NCBI GenBank assembly: GCA_017503105.1
Contig: JAFVTS010000022.1
Coordinates: 1-64,000 of the forward strand
Direction: 5' to 3'
From: Clostridia bacterium
Lineage (GTDB): Bacteria > Bacillota > Clostridia > Oscillospirales > CAG-272
Length of the DNA stretch: 64,000 bases
In this document: positions 35,020 through 45,085 of the stretch, piece by piece
Layout of the letters: each line of letters begins with the position of its first letter
Position numbering within the stretch: the stretch's first letter is position 1
Position numbers and translations under genes: made by a program
The notes under the pieces: model-generated
Database searches by the model: none
The model's input: only the letters and a program-made list of their open reading frames with translations
What the model was told of the DNA's origin: nothing

Positions 35020-35721
35020 ATGAAGAAAATTTACGAAGGAAAAACAAAGGATGTCTTCGAACTTGAAAACGGCAACGTGCTTCTCAAGTTCAAGGACGAT
35101 TGCACGGGCAAGGACGGAGTGTTCGATCCCGGCGAAAACGCCGTCGGACTTACTATCGAGGGCATTGGCAGAGCCAATCTTGAAACGTCCGTTCACTATT
35201 TTGAGCTTCTCAAGAAGGCGGGCATCAAAACCCACTACGTCAGCGCAAACGTCGAGGACGCCACTATGGAGGTTCTCCCCGCTGAGTGCTTCGGTAAGCC
35301 TCAGGGCGGCGGCGGTCTTGAAGTAATATGCCGTCTTGTCGCAACGGGCAGCTTCATCAGAAGATACGGTGAGTACATAAAGAACGGCACGCGTCTTGAG
35401 GGCGGCTACGTTGAGTGCACGTTCAAGAACGACGCTAAGGGAGATCCGCTCGTTACGGGCGAAGGTCTCGTTGCCCTTGGCATTATGACTCCCGAAATGT
35501 TTGAGAGCCTTAAGGAACAGACCCTTAAGATCACTAAGATCGTCGCAGACGACCTTAAGTCGATCGGCCTTGACCTTTGGGACATCAAATTCGAGTTTGG
35601 CTACAACAACGGCGAGGTAATTCTCATCGACGAAATAGCGTCGGGAAATATGAGAGTTTACAAGGGCGACACTATCGTTGAGCCCGTCGAACTCACCAAG
35701 CTCATTCTTGCAAAGAGATAA
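35020..35721 (+). CDS. purC: Phosphoribosylaminoimidazole-succinocarboxamide synthase
   Basis: This step of de novo purine synthesis joins CAIR and aspartate with ATP to make SAICAR. The 233-residue protein is full length and begins with the family's [13 protein letters not shown] and substrate motifs follow: [27 protein letters not shown] and the [11 protein letters not shown] segment. A GAGGAGG site lies 8-10 nt upstream of the ATG. It stands alone, and the other pur genes are not in the window. Confidence 0.95.
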   Translation: MKKIYEGKTKDVFELENGNVLLKFKDDCTGKDGVFDPGENAVGLTIEGIGRANLETSVHYFELLKKAGIKTHYVSANVEDATMEVLPAECFGKPQGGGGLEVICRLVATGSFIRRYGEYIKNGTRLEGGYVECTFKNDAKGDPLVTGEGLVALGIMTPEMFESLKEQTLKITKIVADDLKSIGLDLWDIKFEFGYNNGEVILIDEIASGNMRVYKGDTIVEPVELTKLILAKR

Positions 35722-35729
35722 TTTTATTT

Positions 35730-35764
35730 GAAAAGCGTTCGGCTAATGCCGTGCGCTTTTCTTG
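35730..35764 (+). terminator. Weak terminator after purC
   Basis: GAAAAGCG..CGGC pairs with GCCG..CGCTTTTC around a 4-nt loop, 8 nt past the purC stop. The T tract is short (TTTTCTT). It overlaps a possible TTG start at 35762, which argues against that start. Confidence 0.55.
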
Positions 35765-35803
35765 CAAAATAAACGAAAATCTACTAAACGGAGAGTTGCA
35801 GAA

Positions 35804-38125
35804 TTGAAAGAAGCAAAGCTTGTAGAGCACAACGGCTCACCCGCCATATGCGTTGACGGGGAGATCTTGCCGCCGATGATGGCGACGATAAGGACCAACG
35901 TCTTTACCGACGTTATGTTCGACCCCGATTACTTCCGCTCCCTCGGCGAGAGCGGCATTCGCATATTCTTCCTTATTCTTGATACCGATTGGCTAAAGCC
36001 CGGTGCGTTTGAGATATTCAAAAAAGAAGCGGATATGCTGATGGAGGTCTGCCCCGACGCGTACATCGTACCGCGCCTGAGCACCCACCCGCCGATCTCT
36101 TGGTGCGAGGAAAATCCCGACGAGCTCGTAAAGTACAGCGACGGCAAAATAAGACCCGCCGAGCTTTATACCGAATCTTATATAGCCACCCTTCCCGGAA
36201 TGTATTCCTTCGGCTCGGAGAAGTGGCGACGCGACGCGGCTCGCGCCGTCGAGGAAACGATGGACAAAATAGACTCCCTGCCATACGCAGACAGAATCAT
36301 CGGCTACTTCTTCTCCGCGGGCGGAACGAGCGAGTGGTACTACATAAACCCTATGCACTACGGCAATAAGGTCGTTTACAGCGATTCTGGCGGATTTGAG
36401 CAGACGGCGGAGCGCGTCAGCGAGGACGTCGTCGGCGACACGAGCCCCGCGTTTAAAAAAGCATTTTCCGCTTATTTGAAAGAGATCTACGGCACGGACG
36501 AGGCACTTCGAAAGGCTTGGGGTGACGAGAGCGTCAGCCTTGACGAGCCGCGCATACCCACGGGAGACGAGAGATATTTCATATACGGCGTGGACTACGA
36601 CCTGACGCATCCCATAGGTCTTCGCGCAAACAGTCCCGCGCCCCCGACGCCGACCAACGGCACGAACAACGGTCTTTTTATAAATATGGAGAAAACGAGA
36701 GTCACCTACGACTTTTACAGAGCGCTCCACCTGATAACGGCCGACGCCGTGATACACTTCGGCAAGCTTGTGAAAGACAAGTATCGCGGCAAAAAGCTAT
36801 CGGGCGCTTTCTACGGCGCCGCGGCTTCAACGAAGTTCTTCGACTTCGGAACGGTGGGGGGCGTGTCAAAAATTCTTGAGTCTCCCTACATCGACTTCCT
36901 TGCTTCGCCGAGCGTTTACGAAAACCGTCAGCTCGGCGGCTACGCAGGACAAAGACAAGCCACCGACTCCTATCGCGTACACGGAAAGATGTTCGTGTGC
37001 GAGGACGACACCCGTACGCATCACGAAAACGATTTCTACCGCGACGCCTTTGAGCTTTACGGCATAGAGGACACGAAAAATATGCTCAAGCGCGAATTCG
37101 GCAGAAACGTCTGCACGGACGTTCAGGCGTGGTGGTTCGACCAGATAGTAGGCGGAAAGAGATACAAGGACCCCGAGATATACGAGCTCTTTAAAAAGCA
37201 ACAGGAGATAGCCAAGGACTTTTATAACGGTGACAGACGCGCTTGCTCCGAGATCGCGTTCATTTACGACGAGGAAAGCTACGCCGTCGTTTCAAACGAG
37301 TCAAGCGTTCAGAACGTAGAGCTTTTACGCAACTACGAAACCGACGTCGTCGGCGCGCCGTACGCGAGGTACTTCCACACAGACCTCGACCTTGCACCCG
37401 ATTATAAGCTTTACGTCTTCGTCAACTGCTACTATCTCACGGATGCCGAGCGCGAGCAGATAAAGCGTAAGCTCCGCAAAAATCACGCCACCGCCCTCTT
37501 CCTCTGGGCAAGCGGTCTTATAAATCCCGACGCCGAGAAAATACAGGGCGCGGAAAACGTCGAGGACCTCGTCGGAATGAAGATAAAGGAAGAGGACGCC
37601 GTCCGTTACGGAAAGTTCAGGATAACGGGCGAAGGCTTCACCAAAAACCTTGACCGAGGCGAGATATACGGCGACTTCAAGCGCCGTATGTGGGCAAACG
37701 CCTCAAGCTACACCGCGCGCGTGCGCTCGTCGAAGGTATTCCTCACCCCCGCGTACACCGCGGACGACGAGGGAGCCGAGAATTTAGGCTATTTTCTTGA
37801 CACGGGTGCCCCCGCTCTGTCCGTTAAGGAGTGCGACGGCTACACCTCGGTTTACTGCGGCTCGAAGTACGTATGCGCCGATATCCTGCGCGAGGTCGCA
37901 AGGGCGGCGGGCTGCCATATCTACGAGGAAACGGGTGACGTTATCTACGCAAACAGACGATTCTTGACCCACCACGCGGCAAGCTCGGGGAAAAAAGCGA
38001 TCCGTCTTCCCGCACCGAAAAAGGTCACCGACGTCTACACGGGTAAGTCCTTCGGCGTCACGGACGTAATAGAGCTCGAAGTCCTGAAGGGCGATACGCA
38101 TATGTTCAAGCTCGAAGAAGTTTAA
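35804..38125 (+). CDS. Putative glycoside hydrolase, GH42-like TIM barrel
   Basis: Large cytosolic protein with no signal peptide. The first ~500 residues look like a GH42-type (beta-galactosidase-like) barrel: an ATIRTNVFTD strand near residue 29, RLSTHPPISWCEENPDELVKYSDG near 85-110, and later a DDTRTHHEND segment. The remainder (AFIYDEESYAVVS onward, VFVNCYYLT) resembles the trimerisation/Rossmann-like domain that follows such barrels. The usual NE of the acid/base strand reads SAGGTSEW here, so family and specificity are uncertain. The TTG at 35804 is preferred because GGAG lies 10 nt upstream, giving 774 residues. There is no ATG alternative near. Confidence 0.65.
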   Translation: MKEAKLVEHNGSPAICVDGEILPPMMATIRTNVFTDVMFDPDYFRSLGESGIRIFFLILDTDWLKPGAFEIFKKEADMLMEVCPDAYIVPRLSTHPPISWCEENPDELVKYSDGKIRPAELYTESYIATLPGMYSFGSEKWRRDAARAVEETMDKIDSLPYADRIIGYFFSAGGTSEWYYINPMHYGNKVVYSDSGGFEQTAERVSEDVVGDTSPAFKKAFSAYLKEIYGTDEALRKAWGDESVSLDEPRIPTGDERYFIYGVDYDLTHPIGLRANSPAPPTPTNGTNNGLFINMEKTRVTYDFYRALHLITADAVIHFGKLVKDKYRGKKLSGAFYGAAASTKFFDFGTVGGVSKILESPYIDFLASPSVYENRQLGGYAGQRQATDSYRVHGKMFVCEDDTRTHHENDFYRDAFELYGIEDTKNMLKREFGRNVCTDVQAWWFDQIVGGKRYKDPEIYELFKKQQEIAKDFYNGDRRACSEIAFIYDEESYAVVSNESSVQNVELLRNYETDVVGAPYARYFHTDLDLAPDYKLYVFVNCYYLTDAEREQIKRKLRKNHATALFLWASGLINPDAEKIQGAENVEDLVGMKIKEEDAVRYGKFRITGEGFTKNLDRGEIYGDFKRRMWANASSYTARVRSSKVFLTPAYTADDEGAENLGYFLDTGAPALSVKECDGYTSVYCGSKYVCADILREVARAAGCHIYEETGDVIYANRRFLTHHAASSGKKAIRLPAPKKVTDVYTGKSFGVTDVIELEVLKGDTHMFKLEEV

Positions 38126-38164
38126 TATTTATGTAAAACTCAAAAAAATCAGAACGATTTATAC

Positions 38165-38193
38165 TTGTTTTTAAAGAAAAAAAGTGCTACAAT
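38165..38193 (+). promoter_or_regulatory. Promoter of the serine-hydrolase gene
   Basis: TTGTTT (38165-38170) and TACAAT (38188-38193) with a 17-nt spacer, 30 nt before the ATG at 38222. Confidence 0.65.
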
Positions 38194-38221
38194 AAAATAA
38201 AAAACGAAAAGAGGCACGAAA

Positions 38222-39691
38222 ATGAATTATAGGCTCCCCGAAGAATGCGGCATCTCCTCCGCCGCTATTGAACAATTTATAAGGACTCTCGAAGAGAACC
38301 ATATGTTCACCCACGATATCATCATCGCGAAGGGTGACGATATTATCTTTGAGAATTATTGGGCACCGTTCCACAAGGACTTTCTTCACAGGCTTTATTC
38401 CGTGTCGAAGAGCTTCGTTTCCATCGCGGTCGGATTTGCCGAGCAGGACGGGCTTGTAAATCTTGACGACCCCATCAGCAAGTACTTCCCCGAGGAAGCG
38501 GCGTGCGCGACTAACGAGCTTATGAAGACGCAGACCGTGCGCCATATGCTTATGATGAGCACGACCGTAGAGCAGGAGGATTGGTTTAAGAAGCGCCACC
38601 CCGACAGAGTCAGACTCTATTTTGAAAATCCGATCACAAATCGCCGCCCCGACGGCACGACCTACAATTACGACAGCACGGGCTCCTTCGTCCTCGGCGC
38701 TATGGTCGAAAAGCTCACGGGCAAGACTTTTATGGAATACCTTCGCGAGAAGCTCTTCCGCAAGATCGGCGTTTCCGAAGAGGCGACCTGCTTAAAATCC
38801 CCCGGCGGATATTCGTGGGGCGACTCCGCTTGCCTTACCACGGCGCGCGATCTTCTCCTCGTCGCACGCTTTATGCTGAACGGCGGTAAGTGGAACGGAG
38901 AGCAGTTGCTTAACGAGGAATACGTCAAGGCTGCCGTTTCAAAGCAGATACACAACGACGTAAACGCCATATACAACTTTGATACACTCGGTTACGGCTA
39001 TCTCATCTGGCGCACCTACGACGACTCCTGGTTCTTCAACGGAATGGGCTGTCAGTTCGCCATCGCCGTTCCTCACAAGGACCTTATAATGGTCTACAAC
39101 GGCGACAACCAGGGCAACCCCATCGCAAAAAAGGTCATCTTCGACAACTTCTTTAACCTTATAGTACGCCCCGAGCATAATCTCCGCTGCCCGAAAAAGG
39201 CGCAGGCGAGCCTCGCCGAATACGCAAAGACCCTGAAGCTCGGCACCATCTGGGGCGACACCGAGAGCTCTTTTGCGGAAAAGATCAGCGGCAAGCGCTT
39301 TGAGCTCCGCCCGAACAAGATGGGCATTAAGTACGTAAAGGTAACGGTAAACGGTGACGAGGGCACCTTCGAATACGAGAACGAAACGGGCGAGAAAAAA
39401 TTCGCCTTCGGTCTTGGAAAGAACGCCTTCGGCAGCTTCCCCGAAGAGGGCTACTCGGACAAGATAGGCTCGGAATACGCGCCCGGCAGATTCTACAAGT
39501 GTGCAGTAAGTGCCGCTTGGGTCGAAGAGCAGAAGCTCTTCATCCACGTTCAGGCCATCGACGATTACTTCGGCAAGCTCAACATCACTCTCGGCTGGAA
39601 AGATGAAAACACTCTCGGTATTGATATGACGAAAACGGCGGAGGACTTCTTCAGAGAGTACGAGGGATACGCCGAAGGCTATGCCGAATAA
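38222..39691 (+). CDS. Serine hydrolase of the beta-lactamase/DD-peptidase fold (class C-like)
   Basis: The 489-residue protein carries the active-site SxxK as SVSK at residues 60-63 and the second-motif tyrosine in YNYDSTGS (Tyr150). These are the marks of the AmpC/esterase EstB/6-aminohexanoate hydrolase group. The C-terminal ~130 residues form a separate beta-rich domain (KYVKVTVNGDEGTFEYENE). No signal peptide is present, so it is cytosolic, which argues against an antibiotic-defence role. It is more likely an esterase, amidase or small-peptide hydrolase. A terminal GYAEGYAE repeat is odd. An amidohydrolase gene follows after 42 nt, probably in the same operon. Confidence 0.82.
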   Translation: MNYRLPEECGISSAAIEQFIRTLEENHMFTHDIIIAKGDDIIFENYWAPFHKDFLHRLYSVSKSFVSIAVGFAEQDGLVNLDDPISKYFPEEAACATNELMKTQTVRHMLMMSTTVEQEDWFKKRHPDRVRLYFENPITNRRPDGTTYNYDSTGSFVLGAMVEKLTGKTFMEYLREKLFRKIGVSEEATCLKSPGGYSWGDSACLTTARDLLLVARFMLNGGKWNGEQLLNEEYVKAAVSKQIHNDVNAIYNFDTLGYGYLIWRTYDDSWFFNGMGCQFAIAVPHKDLIMVYNGDNQGNPIAKKVIFDNFFNLIVRPEHNLRCPKKAQASLAEYAKTLKLGTIWGDTESSFAEKISGKRFELRPNKMGIKYVKVTVNGDEGTFEYENETGEKKFAFGLGKNAFGSFPEEGYSDKIGSEYAPGRFYKCAVSAAWVEEQKLFIHVQAIDDYFGKLNITLGWKDENTLGIDMTKTAEDFFREYEGYAEGYAE

Positions 39692-39733
39692 TAAAGAAAA
39701 AAGAGGGCATACCAAATAAAAAAAGGCAAAATT

Positions 39734-40528
39734 ATGGTTATAGATTTTCATACTCACGCATTCCCCGACGCAATCGCCGAGCGAGCCATCAGCGGTCTTG
39801 TAAAAGCGGCGAACGGCGCGTTTTTGCCCTGCTCGGACGGCACGATAGCGGGTCTTATCGGAAAAATGGACGAAGCAGGCGTTGACGTGTCCGTCCTTCA
39901 GCCCGTAGTTACCAAGCCGAGCCAGACGGAGAGCCTTAACAGATGGGCGAAATCCGTCGAATCGGACAGAATCGTGCCCTTCGGCGGCATTCATCCCGAA
40001 ACTGACGATTACAAGCGCGATATTGATTTCGTTGCGAGCCTTGGCATAAAAGGGCTTAAATTCCACTGTGAGTATCAAAACTTCGTTTTAGACGACCCGA
40101 AGATGCTTCGCATATACGATTACGCGTTTGAAAAGGGCTTGATGGTGCTTCACCACGCAGGATTCGACCCCGCGTACAAGCCGCCGTTTCGCTCGTCTCC
40201 GAGGCAGTTCAGAAACGTAGCGAGGCAGATGAAGGGCGGGACATTGATAGTCGCGCACTTCGGCGGTCACGCCCAATGGGACGACGTTGAAAAGTATCTC
40301 GTCGGCGAGGACGTATACCTTGATACCTCAATGGGACAGAAATATTATCCCCCCGAGCAGTTTATTTCAATCGTCAGAGCCCACGGCGCCGACAAGATCC
40401 TTTTTGCCACCGACGCCCCCTGGAGCCGCGCCGACGAGGAGATAAGAATGATAAAAGAATCGGCGCTCACGGACGCCGAAAAGTCAAGTATACTTTACAA
40501 AAACGCACAAAAGCTTTTAGGTTTGTAA
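39734..40528 (+). CDS. Amidohydrolase-family protein (ACMSD-like)
   Basis: The 264-residue TIM-barrel metal enzyme starts with MVIDFHTH, whose two histidines (6 and 8) bind metal. It continues with GLKFH and HHAGFD in the middle, VAHFGGH, and the conserved Asp in FATDAPW, as in the ACMSD/decarboxylase branch (amidohydrolase 2). Substrates of this branch are usually small carboxylates, often aromatic or sugar-derived. AAGG lies 9 nt before the ATG. It follows the beta-lactamase-fold hydrolase and precedes a strong terminator, so the two probably act on one small-molecule route. Confidence 0.82.
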   Translation: MVIDFHTHAFPDAIAERAISGLVKAANGAFLPCSDGTIAGLIGKMDEAGVDVSVLQPVVTKPSQTESLNRWAKSVESDRIVPFGGIHPETDDYKRDIDFVASLGIKGLKFHCEYQNFVLDDPKMLRIYDYAFEKGLMVLHHAGFDPAYKPPFRSSPRQFRNVARQMKGGTLIVAHFGGHAQWDDVEKYLVGEDVYLDTSMGQKYYPPEQFISIVRAHGADKILFATDAPWSRADEEIRMIKESALTDAEKSSILYKNAQKLLGL

Positions 40529-40566
40529 GCTTTTACCCCATACCCGTGTTAAATTTAACACACAAA

Positions 40567-40607
40567 ACAGAGCCACGGCGAGCAAAATCGCCGCGGCTCT
40601 GTTTTTT
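40567..40607 (+). terminator. Strong terminator after the amidohydrolase gene
   Basis: A 14-bp stem with one mismatch (ACAGAGCC...GGCTCTGT), loop GCAAAA, then TTTTTT. A perfect 16-bp palindrome, GTGTTAAATTTAACAC (40546-40561), sits just upstream. Confidence 0.9.
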
Positions 40608-40817
40608 CTGCCGCGGGCGGCTTCGCCCACGCGAAGCCGCTCATCGTGCCGACCGTCGGAGTTGTCACAAATCGCCTTAATTTCGCATTTTACGCCTTAC
40701 GTTTTGCAAACTTCATTCGGTTTGCAAGCGGTTTATAAGCTTTAAAGAAACTTTAATGTTCTATGAAAAACGTTAAAATGTAATTTTGAGGACTGTGAAC
40801 TTTTTTCTTAGTAATTA
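40608..40817. other. Intergenic region with hairpins, no gene
   Basis: It contains a perfect 10-bp hairpin GCGGCTTCGC/GCGAAGCCGC (40617-40640) and a TTGCAAAC/GTTTGCAA inverted repeat near 40700-40725. No ORF or RNA gene could be recognised. It precedes the surface-protein promoter. Confidence 0.5.
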
Positions 40818-40846
40818 TTGACAAATTTAAATGTAAGTGTTATAAT
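40818..40846 (+). promoter_or_regulatory. Promoter of the first giant surface-protein/peptide unit
   Basis: Perfect TTGACA (40818-40823) and TATAAT (40841-40846) with a 17-nt spacer. Confidence 0.9.
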
Positions 40847-40896
40847 GTTTTTGATGCGAGAGCATTAAAATTTTGAAAAGAAAGGAAAAACACACT

Positions 40897-43800
40897 ATGA
40901 AAAAGAGAATAATCTCTCTTCTTCTCGCGGTTGTAATGCTGTTCTCGTGCCTGTCGTTGAACGTCTTTGCAACCGAAGAAAACGCTGTGAACGGCGGTGC
41001 AGCAGAGGCATCCGTTGTCTCCGACACATTCACCGATCACGACAGCACGGATATCTCAGCGGCAATAAACGCTGCAAAGATCCCGAACTCTCCCCACTCC
41101 TACTCTGACGGTACCTCGGGTATCTCAGGTGGCAACAACGTATCTATCAAATACGAAAACGGCAAGATCGTAAAGATTGCAGGCAACAATTCTCAGTCCC
41201 GTGTCGAGCTCTCCGGCCACACGAACCTCAACGGACGCTATATCCTTCAGAACTACACCGCGTCCAACGTTGCAATCGGCAAATCCTTCGTTCTTCAGGC
41301 GACTTGGGAATTCACCGACGCCTTCGTCAACAAAACCGAAAGCTTTTTCCAGATCTCCGACTACGTCGCGACGAACTTTGGTGCAGGTTACAGCGGTAAT
41401 CCCTACTGCTACACGACTGACGGAGTTTTCCCCACTCTTCTCAGCGTTAACAGCTCGATGCAGCTCACTGCAAGCGTTGCGGGAACGAACAACAGCCGTA
41501 CGAACGTTGTAATTGCGCAGCTTTCAAGGAACGTTGAGTACACCTTCTCCGTGTTCGTCAACCCCTCTTACGTTGACGAGGCGACCGACACCTACGGCAC
41601 CTTTGACGTTTACGTAAACGGCGAGCTTGTGGAAGGCGGCCTCAAGTTCTGCAACAAGCATATGAACGACGGCAACTTCACCTTCGACGAGAAGATCCCT
41701 TACGCTAACCAGGATCAGTGGTCTAATCTTGGCGGCAAGGTTCTTAAGGACGGCGCTACCATCTACTTCTTCTCCGAGACTGTTCCCGAGAACGTTGACG
41801 AGATCCTTGCCAACTGCGGCATCACCTGTGCAGGTACGTATACCGCAAAGGCAACGGGCAGAACCAAGACGGGCGTTAAGGACTACTCTCTCGGCTTCAT
41901 CCGTTTCCAGATGAGCTCAACGACCTATTCCGATACTCCCTTCTACATCGACAACCTTATGTGCTACTACACCGACGAGTTCAAGGGTACCTTTATTGAG
42001 CACGAGCTCACGAGCACTCACGCTCACGACTTCACCAAGGATACCGTTGAGGTAGTTACCACCTGCGCGCTCTGCGACGGCAAGAGAGTAGAGACCGCCG
42101 TCATTGATGCAAACGGCGACAAAGTCTGCGACGTCTGCGTCGGCGAGCTTCCCGTCGGCGGTCTTATGACCCCCACCGAAATAAAGGAATCGGGCATCAA
42201 CTACGTTATTTCCACCGAGCTTGACGCCAACAGCTCTTGGGTAGATCAGGTAAAAGGCACCGCCAACGGCAACCAGAACGGCTCCATAAGCCTTCGCGAG
42301 ACCGATGACGGCAACGTCTACATTGCGTACGGTAAGCCCACCATTCCTGACGCGAACGGCGCTTACGCTCAGGCAGGCACCTTGGCGGGCGGACGCGAGT
42401 CGGCTTTGCAGAACCGCGCAACTCTCGCAGGTCAGGCTTACACGATCGCGTTTGATATGATGCACGACGGAACGATCAACTATCCCTTCCTTCTCGACCT
42501 TTATTCCTACACCGCGGTTGCGGGAACGAAGGATGAGAACGGTATTTATACCACTATCTCTCAGACCAACGCCATCAACTGGCAGCCCATAAAGATGAAC
42601 TCCGACGGAGCTCTCTATTACAGAAACGGTGTTACGGACTCTTACGTTTACACAGGCGTTAAGATCCCCACGGACGAGTTCCACAACATCGTCTTCTACC
42701 ACAATCCCGCGGACAACACCTTCTCGCTTTACTACGACGGCGAGTGCGTGGCTTCAGACGTTCAGGCACTTCCCTCGACACAGATAGCTGCTTCAACCTG
42801 GACCGCAACCGAGGCTGCAATGAGAGCAAGATACGGCTCTTACGTTCAGGACTCCTACTTCAAGGACGGCTACTTCACTATGAACGGTGCCGCTGACTTC
42901 ACTCTCGGATTTGCAAGATTCCCGCAGTTCAACTCTCACGGTGCAAAGGCTATCGACGGCACGAACGTCATCCTCAGCGAGGACGGCAAGACCGTCACCG
43001 AAGGCGAAAACGTCTTTGAGATCGACGGCTTGAAGTACGCGGTCTCCGCAGACGGAAAGACCTTCTTCTATCCCAGAGAGTACCACGAGACCGATTACTT
43101 CGCTCTTGACAACATTAAGGTTTACTACACCGACGAGTGTGTTGAGTGCGCACACGAGTACACGCTCTCCCACACTCACGATCTTGAAAACGGCGTAAAC
43201 AACGTAGCTTACTCCTGCAAGTTCTGCGACAAGGTCGTAGAGGCAAAGGTTGCTATGAGCAACGTCGCGGCATTTGACGGAAGCGGCAAGATCCTTTCCG
43301 TTTCCGAGATCAAGGATCTCCTTGGCGAGGACGTGCTCTACACCAACGACCTTGAGTCGGGCGCGCACGGCTTCAACGGAAACTACGTTAACAACGGCAA
43401 TATCCTTAACCTTATAAAGGATAACGACAACACCTACCTTTCTCTCGGTAAGGGTACGGACGGCGCAGCGAAATATCAGGGCTACACTCAGTACAACCTT
43501 ATGGGCAGCGGTACTTACAACGAGCTCAGACAGTATCCCGCTCAGCACTTTGACGAGATCAAGGGTAAGGCTTACGTGCTCTCCACTGACGTTTGCATTC
43601 CCGAAAATTCCGCAATAGCTCTTAATCCCGAAAGTTACGGAAAGCTCTTCGTAACGATGTCCTACGCGTCGGGTACGAACGGCTGTACCACGCTTGCCAC
43701 GGGCGTTGACGTCATAAGATGGAACCCCATTTTGCTCGGTGCCGACGGTTCTCTCAAGTACTATAACACCGCGACCTACGTTGATTCCGGCTTTGATCTT

Positions 43801-45066
43801 ACGGTCGGCGAATTCCACACGGTTGCAATCCATCACACTCCCAAGGGCGACGCTAACTCCCCCATCAACACCTACGACGTATATGTTGACGGCGTGATGA
43901 GAGTTGAAAACGCAACGGCACTCTCCTCCGCGGAAGGCGCTAAGCTCGTTTACACCTCGGGTGACATCGTGATCGGCGACAAGACCTACAACATCACGGC
44001 TACGGGCGCTCAGGACTACATCCCCGGCGCTGTTCAGTCTATGCAGCCCAACGTTACCACCAACTTCACGAGCGACATCATCTACACCGATAACTACAAG
44101 GCTTATTACGCAGACAGCTACACCGAGTGCGCTCACAAGTACACCGATTCCACCGCTTGCGATTGGTGCGGCAAGACCGTAGAGCTTACTCACTGTGACA
44201 TCTGCGACGGCAAGGCTATCTCCGAGAACGCAGCAGTAGTCGGCAAGTCCGTTTCTCTCGGCGAGCTCATCGATATGAACATTTACGTTAAGTATCTTGG
44301 CAACACCGAGGGCGTCTATGCAAATCTCTTTGCAGGTAACAAGGAAGTTTCCGTTGCTCTTGACGAGCTTACCGCAGACGAAAACGGCATCTACAAGTTC
44401 TCCATCGCTCTCAACTCCATTATGATGGCAAGCGACGTTACCCTCACGCTTGACGACGGCGAATACAAAACGAGCGTTATGGAATACGCCGCAGAGCTTA
44501 TCGAAATAAGCGATAACGACACCGAAATAACTCTTGCAAAGGCACTTCTTAACTACGGTGCTTACGCACAGGTCTACTTCGCAGAAAAGAACGAGGACGC
44601 ATTCATCGCCGAGCTTCTTGCAAACTCAGTACTCGACGAGGCTGACAAGGGATTGCCCGAGCTCAACGTAGAGACTCTTGAGCAGTTCGCATTCTCCACC
44701 AAGGGCGCAGCGCAGAACGTAACGTTCACGGCAGTATCCCTTACTCTTTCCGCAAAGACCTACGTTAACCTTTACTTCACCGCACCCGAGGGTGCTACCG
44801 TTAAGGTCAACGGCAAGACCTACACACCCGCAGACGCAGACGGCGAATACTGTGTAACTCTTACCGTATCAACCCCCGACAAGGTAATTGACGCCTTTGA
44901 GGTCGCAGTTACCGACGGTGAGGAAACTGTATACGCTTACGTTTCCGCGGCGAGCGCAATATATGCAGCTCTTGCAAATAACGCCTCGAGCGAAAACCTC
45001 ATTAACCTTCTCGCGGCTTATGCAGCATATGCGGAATGCGCTGTTGCATACGTAAGCCTTAAATAA
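40897..45066 (+). CDS. Giant secreted LamG-like repeat protein A
   Basis: The 1389-residue protein starts at the ATG at 40897 (AAAGGA upstream; an upstream TTG is rejected) with a signal peptide cut near NVFA-TEE. Three ~330-residue LamG/concanavalin-like modules follow, each with a DxYxDGxxV strand (YVNGELV, YYDGECV, YVDGVMR). Cys/His linkers separate them at about residues 369-423, 748-788 and 1078-1115 (TCALCDG, CDVCVGEL, SCKFCD, ACDWCGK, HCDICDG), likely metal-binding ribbons. The last ~275 residues are the shared C-terminal domain (SLGELIDMN, LAKALLNYGAY). It has no sortase motif, lipobox or catalytic motif. A binding or adhesion role is inferred. A small peptide gene follows after 19 nt. 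Confidence 0.85.
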   Translation: MKKRIISLLLAVVMLFSCLSLNVFATEENAVNGGAAEASVVSDTFTDHDSTDISAAINAAKIPNSPHSYSDGTSGISGGNNVSIKYENGKIVKIAGNNSQSRVELSGHTNLNGRYILQNYTASNVAIGKSFVLQATWEFTDAFVNKTESFFQISDYVATNFGAGYSGNPYCYTTDGVFPTLLSVNSSMQLTASVAGTNNSRTNVVIAQLSRNVEYTFSVFVNPSYVDEATDTYGTFDVYVNGELVEGGLKFCNKHMNDGNFTFDEKIPYANQDQWSNLGGKVLKDGATIYFFSETVPENVDEILANCGITCAGTYTAKATGRTKTGVKDYSLGFIRFQMSSTTYSDTPFYIDNLMCYYTDEFKGTFIEHELTSTHAHDFTKDTVEVVTTCALCDGKRVETAVIDANGDKVCDVCVGELPVGGLMTPTEIKESGINYVISTELDANSSWVDQVKGTANGNQNGSISLRETDDGNVYIAYGKPTIPDANGAYAQAGTLAGGRESALQNRATLAGQAYTIAFDMMHDGTINYPFLLDLYSYTAVAGTKDENGIYTTISQTNAINWQPIKMNSDGALYYRNGVTDSYVYTGVKIPTDEFHNIVFYHNPADNTFSLYYDGECVASDVQALPSTQIAASTWTATEAAMRARYGSYVQDSYFKDGYFTMNGAADFTLGFARFPQFNSHGAKAIDGTNVILSEDGKTVTEGENVFEIDGLKYAVSADGKTFFYPREYHETDYFALDNIKVYYTDECVECAHEYTLSHTHDLENGVNNVAYSCKFCDKVVEAKVAMSNVAAFDGSGKILSVSEIKDLLGEDVLYTNDLESGAHGFNGNYVNNGNILNLIKDNDNTYLSLGKGTDGAAKYQGYTQYNLMGSGTYNELRQYPAQHFDEIKGKAYVLSTDVCIPENSAIALNPESYGKLFVTMSYASGTNGCTTLATGVDVIRWNPILLGADGSLKYYNTATYVDSGFDLTVGEFHTVAIHHTPKGDANSPINTYDVYVDGVMRVENATALSSAEGAKLVYTSGDIVIGDKTYNITATGAQDYIPGAVQSMQPNVTTNFTSDIIYTDNYKAYYADSYTECAHKYTDSTACDWCGKTVELTHCDICDGKAISENAAVVGKSVSLGELIDMNIYVKYLGNTEGVYANLFAGNKEVSVALDELTADENGIYKFSIALNSIMMASDVTLTLDDGEYKTSVMEYAAELIEISDNDTEITLAKALLNYGAYAQVYFAEKNEDAFIAELLANSVLDEADKGLPELNVETLEQFAFSTKGAAQNVTFTAVSLTLSAKTYVNLYFTAPEGATVKVNGKTYTPADADGEYCVTLTVSTPDKVIDAFEVAVTDGEETVYAYVSAASAIYAALANNASSENLINLLAAYAAYAECAVAYVSLK

Positions 45067-45085
45067 TCCAACGGAGGTAATAAAA

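Noticed and set aside
35762..35803. TTG start at 35762 for the GH42-like gene
   Set aside because: It lies in the purC terminator stem and has no ribosome site. The in-frame TTG at 35804 has GGAG 10 nt upstream.
38222..39691. Antibiotic-resistance beta-lactamase
   Set aside because: It has the SxxK fold but no signal peptide, and an extra C-terminal domain. It is co-transcribed with an amidohydrolase. The esterase/peptidase-like branch is more probable.
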